Shown here piece by piece: positions 58,661-64,000 of a stretch of 64,000 nt of DNA. The notes beneath the pieces were generated by a model. The model had not been told where the DNA came from and made no database searches. It saw only the letters and a list, made by a program, of their open reading frames with translations. Source of the stretch: Metridium senile (Eukaryota; Cnidaria; Anthozoa; Actiniaria; Metridiidae). The DNA is taken from positions 12,681,741 through 12,745,740 of the forward strand of contig OX459110.1 in NCBI GenBank assembly GCA_949775045.1. Direction: 5' to 3'. The translations under genes were made by a program, and so were the position numbers. Numbering within the stretch: the first letter of the stretch is position 1; the number at the start of each line of letters is the position of its first letter.

Positions 58661-59154
58661 GCCACTGCAAGAGCGTCTGGGCTCCCTTTGTATTATCAAT
58701 TACAACCTCTGTTGTCACCAGTCTTCTCACAGCTCCCGGTAACAATAGGCCTTTTGCAGGATCTGGTCACGTGACATAAATTCCCCAAAGAAATTAGCTA
58801 TGCTAAAAAAATCATTGACATATTCAGAAAGAGCACATGTTGCTGAGTTTTAGCATTTCTTGATGTAATTGGAAATGCTTATGATTTTTTTCAAAACTCG
58901 AAACTTAACAAAGAACGTATGACTGGGACGCAACTGAGCCATGGGTCCCAGCCACACATACTTTGAGTTTCGAGTTTTGGAAAAAATGCAAATATTTCCA
59001 ATTACATCAAGAAATGCTAAAACTCAGCAACAGTACTTACTTTATTGTGCTCTTTCTGAATATACCAATGATTGTTTTAGCGGAGCTAATTTTTTTGGAA
59101 ATTATGTCACGTGACCAGATCCTGCAAAAGGCCTATTTGGATAGCAATCCTTAA
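58661..59154 (+). pseudogene. GPCR C/D-type pseudogene fragment split by a palindrome
   Basis: 58661-58743 matches the start of GPCR exon 1 (VWAPF.LSITTSV and TAPGN on the plus strand, with about 9 bp missing before TAPG). 59138-59154 continues with TTGGATAGCAATCC, matching TTTGCATAGCAATCC just after PGN in C and D. Between them sits the 394-bp palindromic element. The orientation is opposite to the intact receptors and nothing downstream of TM1 remains. Confidence 0.8.
58744..59137. mobile_element. 394-bp palindromic element inside the GPCR fragment
   Basis: The ends AATAGGCCTTTTGCAGGATC and its complement continue into TGGTCACGTGACATAA, and further arms are paired almost to the centre (GGGACGC / GGGTCCC region). 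It contains the CACGTGAC E-box-like word on both arms. No coding capacity. Confidence 0.88.
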
Positions 59155-60535
59155 AAGCAAAATAAAGATATAAACAACATTCAATATTAATAATATCACC
59201 ATCATCATCATCATCATCAATATCGCCATCATCATCATTGCCACTGATTATTATCATCATCATAATGATCTCGTCGCCACACCATTGTTTCCACGAGGAT
59301 GTTTAAGGTCTAACATCCCTCTGGATGAATAGTCATGAAGGATATTTAGTCTAAATTATAGTATTATAATTATATATTTAGTCTAGATTATATTCATGAG
59401 GGACACATAGTCTAATCATCCCTTACTGGTGAATATAATAATTATGCTTCTATGAAAACTAACATATATTTCCTTACAGCAGCTCTATTCCTCGGAAATC
59501 ATACAAACTAATAGCATGGCATTTCGGGTGATAAGTGAAAAAAAAAATGAAAAAATGAAAAATGTCCTCTCAAGCAACGGAAGGCTAAATTAAACAACAC
59601 CCCACGGCATTCGAATACATTTAATCACTAATCACCCTCAAGTCATGCTATTATTTATAATAAACAAGCAGGTGATTATAAAAATACGGGGGCGCAGATT
59701 GGTTTATCGATAATCACGTTACAGCGCGTTTAACAATAAAAAATGAACAGTTTTTCCTAAATAAAGCAGGTTATTTTTACTTTGTATTTATTCTAAAACA
59801 ATAATTATCCTCAATTTGAGTTCGATGAATATCGATGAATAATAACCTCGAATTCGTCTTGTCGAATAATTGTTAATTTAAATTATCAAGGTTATTCCTT
59901 ATTGATAGAGCGCAAACACTATATCCATGAAATAGAATCAAATTGCTACTATGTAATAGTTCTTAATATTTACTATTAGTCACTATCAAAGACAAGAAAA
60001 GTTGTAATGAGGTATTGTTTCCTTTTGTATTTGATGTTTCTGGTTGAGTGCTACTGACTAAATAGTCACTAAATAAAAACTATTAGTTAGTAACTATTTT
60101 GTTTTTATTTCATGGTTTTAATGTCTCTATGAGATAAGTAGAATATTATTCGTTCGTCTAATAACGAATGTCAAAGGTTTGGACCTTGAAGATTTGACTG
60201 CTACTTCTAGTCTATATCAGAAGTTAGGCAGACATCATCGATGAAAGGCCGAGTATGCGTCCTTGTGTAACACCACAGAAAGCCCAAACGTAAACCTACG
60301 GTATGGTTTCTAAAACTGTTTGTACGTAAATATTTTTTAGTATTATTAATTCTATGTATAAATTGCAATTTTTAAAGAGAGCAAATAAACTAAATATAAA
60401 CTATACATTATAAACTAGATTTTCTACACTTTAAAGATACTACTAGCCACTAGCAAAACAAACATGTTATCCATTTATAGATTGATTTTCGGTTTGAATC
60501 AATATATAGAAACTGAAATTACTTATCAAAACATT

Positions 60536-60665
60536 TCTATATTTTATTTATTTATTTATTTATTTATAATAACTTTATTTACAATCAAAATAATGAAAAG
60601 GTTGCCAACAAGGTGTTGCCAGGGAAAAACTAAATCCTCATATAAAAACAAATTAAGAAACTATA
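60536..60665 (-). mobile_element. LINE-like 3' end with (TTTA)n tail
   Basis: On the minus strand GATTGTAAATAAAG leads into (ATAA)n. No matching sequence at this place in duplication copy 1. Confidence 0.5.
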
Positions 60666-60950
60666 ACATATAAATATTTAACAATATTTCTATTGACTGC
60701 GCTTATTGACATATTATATTTCAAAACTAGCAGCATTTCCTAAATACAAGTATAATATTCTTGTTTCTAATAAAAATGTTCATAGTTAAGCATGTTTGTA
60801 CAGTTTTGAAGGAAAACATCTACAGAAACAATGATTGGTAAAGATTACTTGTGTTTCTGTCATGAGTGGTCAGCCAAATGTAAATGTTGGTTTAGTTTTA
60901 GCAAATCGAATATGTTTATGTTGCTTTTGTTTCAACCAAATACATACCAA

Positions 60951-61600
60951 TTTAATTTATTTATTTGTCACAATATGTATATTGTAGTTCAAATAAAATA
61001 AAACGAGAAGCAGTTAATGATAAAATTTCTAAAACTAATTTTGTAACAGGTAGAAGCTATAGGACTTTCGTCCCAATTGATAAACTTCCCCTATAGATAT
61101 ATATTAATAAGTCTAAGTTTATGGTCTATAACGGGTTCAATAGTCAAGTAAAGAGTTAATAAGGTTTGTACTGTGACAGTTGATTGTGATAGTAGCAAAT
61201 TACATGCTTCTTAAATTGCAATAGTTTCAATTCCATAGACTTAGCTTCAGTTGGAAGCTTATTCCAGAGAACAATTAACTGTTCTTGGGAGGAAGGTGGC
61301 TCTGTAGTAGGTTTGCTTGTGGTGATGAGGCTGAATGTAGTTAAGTTCCTTGTGTTGTAGGAGGATGCAGAAGGTAGCAGGTGTTGTTTGAGGTCAGTGT
61401 CAATTGAGTTATTTCTTATCTTGTATAGGAGAATAAGGTCAGTGATGTTCCTTCTATGCTCTAAAGGTTGGAGTTCAAGTAGGCGGAGTCTTTCAGTGTA
61501 GCACATGTCTTCTGGATAGTTCAGAATGAACTTTGTTGTCCTACGTTGAGTATCTTCAATTAGCTTAATGTGTTTCACAGTGTATGGTGACCAAGAATGG
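60951..61600 (-). mobile_element. 5'-truncated non-LTR retrotransposon
   Basis: The minus-strand frame 61578-61156 (140 codons) reads IEDTQRRTTKFIL, YTERLRLLELQPLEHRRN, ITDLILLYKI and LWNKLPTEA, the C-terminal segment of CR1/Jockey-type reverse transcriptases. The 3' end runs to a TTTA-rich tail near 60951. The paralogous site in copy 1 (ACATACCAAGGAATTTCTC near 54205) lacks it, so it was inserted after the duplication. Confidence 0.75.
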
Positions 61601-61604
61601 AATG

Positions 61605-61974
61605 TCTCAAGGTGTCATCTATAATGTTTGTTTTGTTTTAACCAATCAAATGTCAAAGATTTGACATAGTCTGACCAATCAAAACTAAGCAATGTTCTCG
61701 TAATCTGCTTTGTATGTAGTCAAAAATTGAGATTTATTTATTTATTTATTAACAATATTTATACAGAGGTGCCCAGTTCAGCAAAGCTGGTTTGAATGGG
61801 GCTCTGTTTAAAATGAGATTATGATTATGCTTTGTTTAAACCAATCACATGTTAAATAACTCTTATAATCTGGCCAATCAAGCGCAAATGTAGCTTTTAT
61901 TTCAACCAATCACACGCCAAGAATTTCCCATCGTCTGCCCAATCACACGCAAAGGTTGATATTGTTTTAACCAA
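61605..61974. repeat. CCAATCA-rich repeats downstream of GPCR D
   Basis: Paralogue of 54180-54490, interrupted at 61734-61818 by a retrotransposon tail. Confidence 0.75.
61734..61818 (-). mobile_element. Short retrotransposon 3' tail insertion
   Basis: Sits between TTGAGAT and AATGAGAT. Copy 1 shows the uninterrupted site AAAATTGAGATTATGCTTTG (near 54320). On the minus strand it ends in (ATAA)n. A clean insertion seen by paralogue comparison. Confidence 0.65.
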
Positions 61975-63820
61975 TCAAATGTCAGGATTTGTGGTACTGT
62001 GAACAACTACCATAGAAGTTTCAGAGACAGGCTGTTTGACAAGTGAACGGAACGCTCTAGTGAAACTTCTCATTCTCCATGCGTACAGAAACTGATTTCC
62101 CGCGCAATTTGTCAGCACGCACACCAACAGAAGGTCACGTGACCAGTGAATCAAGACACAGTCACATGACTCACAGAGATTGACAATGAAGATGAAAATA
62201 AAAGCAGGCACATTGCAAATGCCGTAGAAGATTAAGATCGCTTTGAAAATACCAGTAACTCGATTCTCATATTCAAGACGCTTCTGTCGTAACTTTTCGG
62301 ATCTTTCAGAAGATTTCTCGTCAGTTTTCACCTCTATGTTTGAAACGTGTTTACGAACGTTGCTATGGATACGGATGAATGACGTCACAAGAGTTACAAA
62401 AGTGACAATGATCATGAGGATGGAGAAGACGAAGGCGAATTTGAAGTAACCAATTTTAAAGTAAATGCAAGGGAATGTGAAGGAGAAAATCCAGATACCG
62501 ATCGACATCTTGATGACTCTTTTTCGAGGGAGTTTCCTGTGGTAAGACGCGTTGACTGCAATGGCTCGTTCTACAGCTAACATGGCGATACTAAGAAGTG
62601 ACGAGGTACATCCGATGAAGAAAGACATGTGAGGTAGGACAAACCATGAGATTACTGGGTAACCAAGCGCTTCCCTGATAAAGAAATATTTGTTTACATG
62701 TGTTACATCTGTTGAATATTACCATCAGCACTACATCAACATTTTTACCATCAGCATCAACTTTACTATCACACCAAACATTCAGCATCTCATTAACAAT
62801 AACACTAATAATTTAATATCTTAATGCGCAAATTCGCTTGTGAACATGATCAAATGCGCGTAAGCTGAGTGCATATAAAGTAAATGTAAATTATCATTAA
62901 TATTAGTACCATTGGTGTCAACAACGATTTTCGTAATGTACTAACTAAAAGCTATTATGGTGTAAAAATCTAAACAAAGACCTTTTAAAAAAAACCATAA
63001 TCACCGCCACCATCATCATTTTCAGGTCATGTGACCCTATCTCCCTTAAGTAAAATAGCTTTAAAAAAATAAGTTTCAGCTTAAAATACACAAAACAGGA
63101 GTTCAAGTATGAATTCAAGTAATTTCTTATGATCCGTTTGGAAAATTTGTTGGTTGGCCAGCTTGTATACCATCCAACGTGTTTTCCCAAACGAATCGTA
63201 TTAAAGAAAACATTTAACCAATTCAGTAAAATTACCGCCATTTCTCCTGTCATCTACATTAAGAGCTGAAACTTTGCACTTTTACTAATATTGAGGTGCT
63301 CTTTTCATTTCTGGTGTTTATTTTTTACAGAGCTGATCGATTTAAGGGAAATGGGGTCACGTGACCTCTTAATGCAAGTCGCCTAATAAACCAGAACGTA
63401 TCAAAGATATGACTATTGTTCTGTTGCAATCTCAACCTGTTAAAAAAAAAGAAACATATCTCTCGCGCTAATCAAAGTCTTTTGTTACTATTCAACTACA
63501 ATATCATATATGGTAATGGCATTGTTTTCAAGATTGCATACGGTATTTCTGATACGAAGCAACTTATAATACCTTATATGGAAGAGAATAAATATGGGAT
63601 CAGTGATGGCACCAACGAGAAGATCCGAGATTGCCACATTCATCAGTAGATAATTAAACGCTGTCCTTAGTTCCTTATTTGGGTCTCTCAGGATTGCTAT
63701 GCAAATGAGCAAGTTACCGGGAGCTGTGATGATAGTAAGGAGAATGGTGATGACAGAAGTTGTGATCGATAATCCAAAGGGAGCCAAAACGTCCGTGCAG
63801 TGATCGTCTCCGAATCCCAT
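61975..63820 (-). CDS. GPCR D, class A receptor, two exons
   Basis: Exon 1 is 63820-63573 and exon 2 is 62674-61975, joined in phase 2 across an 898-bp intron at the same place as in C. 315 residues from MGFGDDHCTD. PGN in TM1, AISD in TM2, ERA in place of DRY, W in TM4, no CWxP in TM6, CESCDC in ECL3 followed by IHWSRD, and NQFLY in TM7. The tail VSETSMVVVHSTTNPDI is longer than in C. It retains the ancestral start context (ACCATGG) and so is the better model for the pair. A TAGCCTCC-family MITE begins 36 bp upstream of its start codon. Receptor type as for A-C; ligand unknown. Confidence 0.88.
63131..63200. mobile_element. Hairpin element in the GPCR D intron
   Basis: GATCCGTTTGGAAA pairs with TTCCCAAACGAATC; orthologous to the C intron hairpin. 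Confidence 0.6.
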
Positions 63821-63855
63821 GGTATTCTAGAAAATGACCAACATAGTCTACGCAT

Positions 63856-64000
63856 TAGCCTCCTCCACAGGCATCTCTTATATCTCTTCATCGGGCTTCC
63901 TGTGGTGAGGGAAAAAAACGAGCTAGGGGGTACTAGCGCCTAGTCCCTCTTTAGTAGCAGCACAGGAAACCCAAATCCAAATTAGATCACCGAGACGCCT
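63856..64000. mobile_element. MITE, TAGCCTCC family, cut by the window end
   Basis: Begins TAGCCTCCTCCACAGGC, carries GGGCTTCCTGTG (63893-63904) and the variant CACAGGAAACCC (about 63961), and its interior is the reverse of the element at 9923-10109. The left flank is TCTACGCAT. The paralogous site near 55985 reads TATACGCATGATC without any insert. Confidence 0.85.

Larger units (their letters stand above)
59283..63855. repeat. Segmental duplication, copy 2 (with GPCR D)
   Basis: Paralogue of 52731-55995. Longer mainly because of three LINE-like tails (60536-60665, 60951-61600, 61734-61818) and a longer GPCR intron. The first ~60 residues of TM3-TM5 in GPCR exon 2 are identical in C and D. 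Confidence 0.85.

Overview
The window is AT-rich, intron-bearing animal DNA with very little coding sequence. It is packed with microsatellites, minisatellites and palindromic (MITE-like) elements. Class A GPCRs with few or no introns, a compact achaete-scute-type bHLH gene, a Penelope retroelement with a GIY-YIG endonuclease, and tRNA-headed SINEs fit an anthozoan cnidarian (sea anemone or stony coral). The species cannot be fixed from sequence reading alone.

Layout. 1-4.6 kb: ATC-type satellite interrupted twice by the same MITE, the two interruptions lying exactly 1622 bp apart. 4.6-10.8 kb: no gene seen; a 2.5 kb composite of three related palindrome arms (6257-8744) and several smaller hairpin elements. 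10.9-15.36 kb (minus): an eight-exon gene assembled here from splice sites, giving a 340-residue protein with two RWD-like regions and a C-terminal RING-H2; its introns are full of palindromes and hold two stray copies of its own exons. 15.5-21.2 kb: minisatellites and SINE pieces. 21.4-23.45 kb (plus): two-exon achaete-scute-like bHLH gene with a TATA box. 23.5-42 kb: mostly tandem repeats and microsatellites, with one weak candidate first exon near 39.1 kb.

42.0-63.8 kb: a GPCR cluster. Four receptors (A 42069-42953, B 47383-48378, C 54527-55937, D 61975-63820) lie on the minus strand, and a broken fifth fragment lies on the plus strand near 58.7 kb. C and D sit in two copies of a segmental duplication (about 52.7-56.0 and 59.3-63.9 kb). 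Comparing the copies reveals later insertions and small indels, including changes at the start and end of the C reading frame. A tandem array of the receptor A 3' end lies just downstream of A. The receptors share a cysteine cluster in extracellular loop 3 followed by IHW-(L/S)-RD, and no TM3-ECL2 disulphide is evident. This resembles the melanocortin/MECA side of the rhodopsin family, but that is inference.

A recurring theme is a 12-base motif (GGGCTTCCTGTG / CACAGGAAGCCC). I count 14 exact copies in 64 kb, nearly all inside or at the arms of otherwise dissimilar palindromic elements. Two related MITE families carrying it show clean 9-bp target-site duplications.
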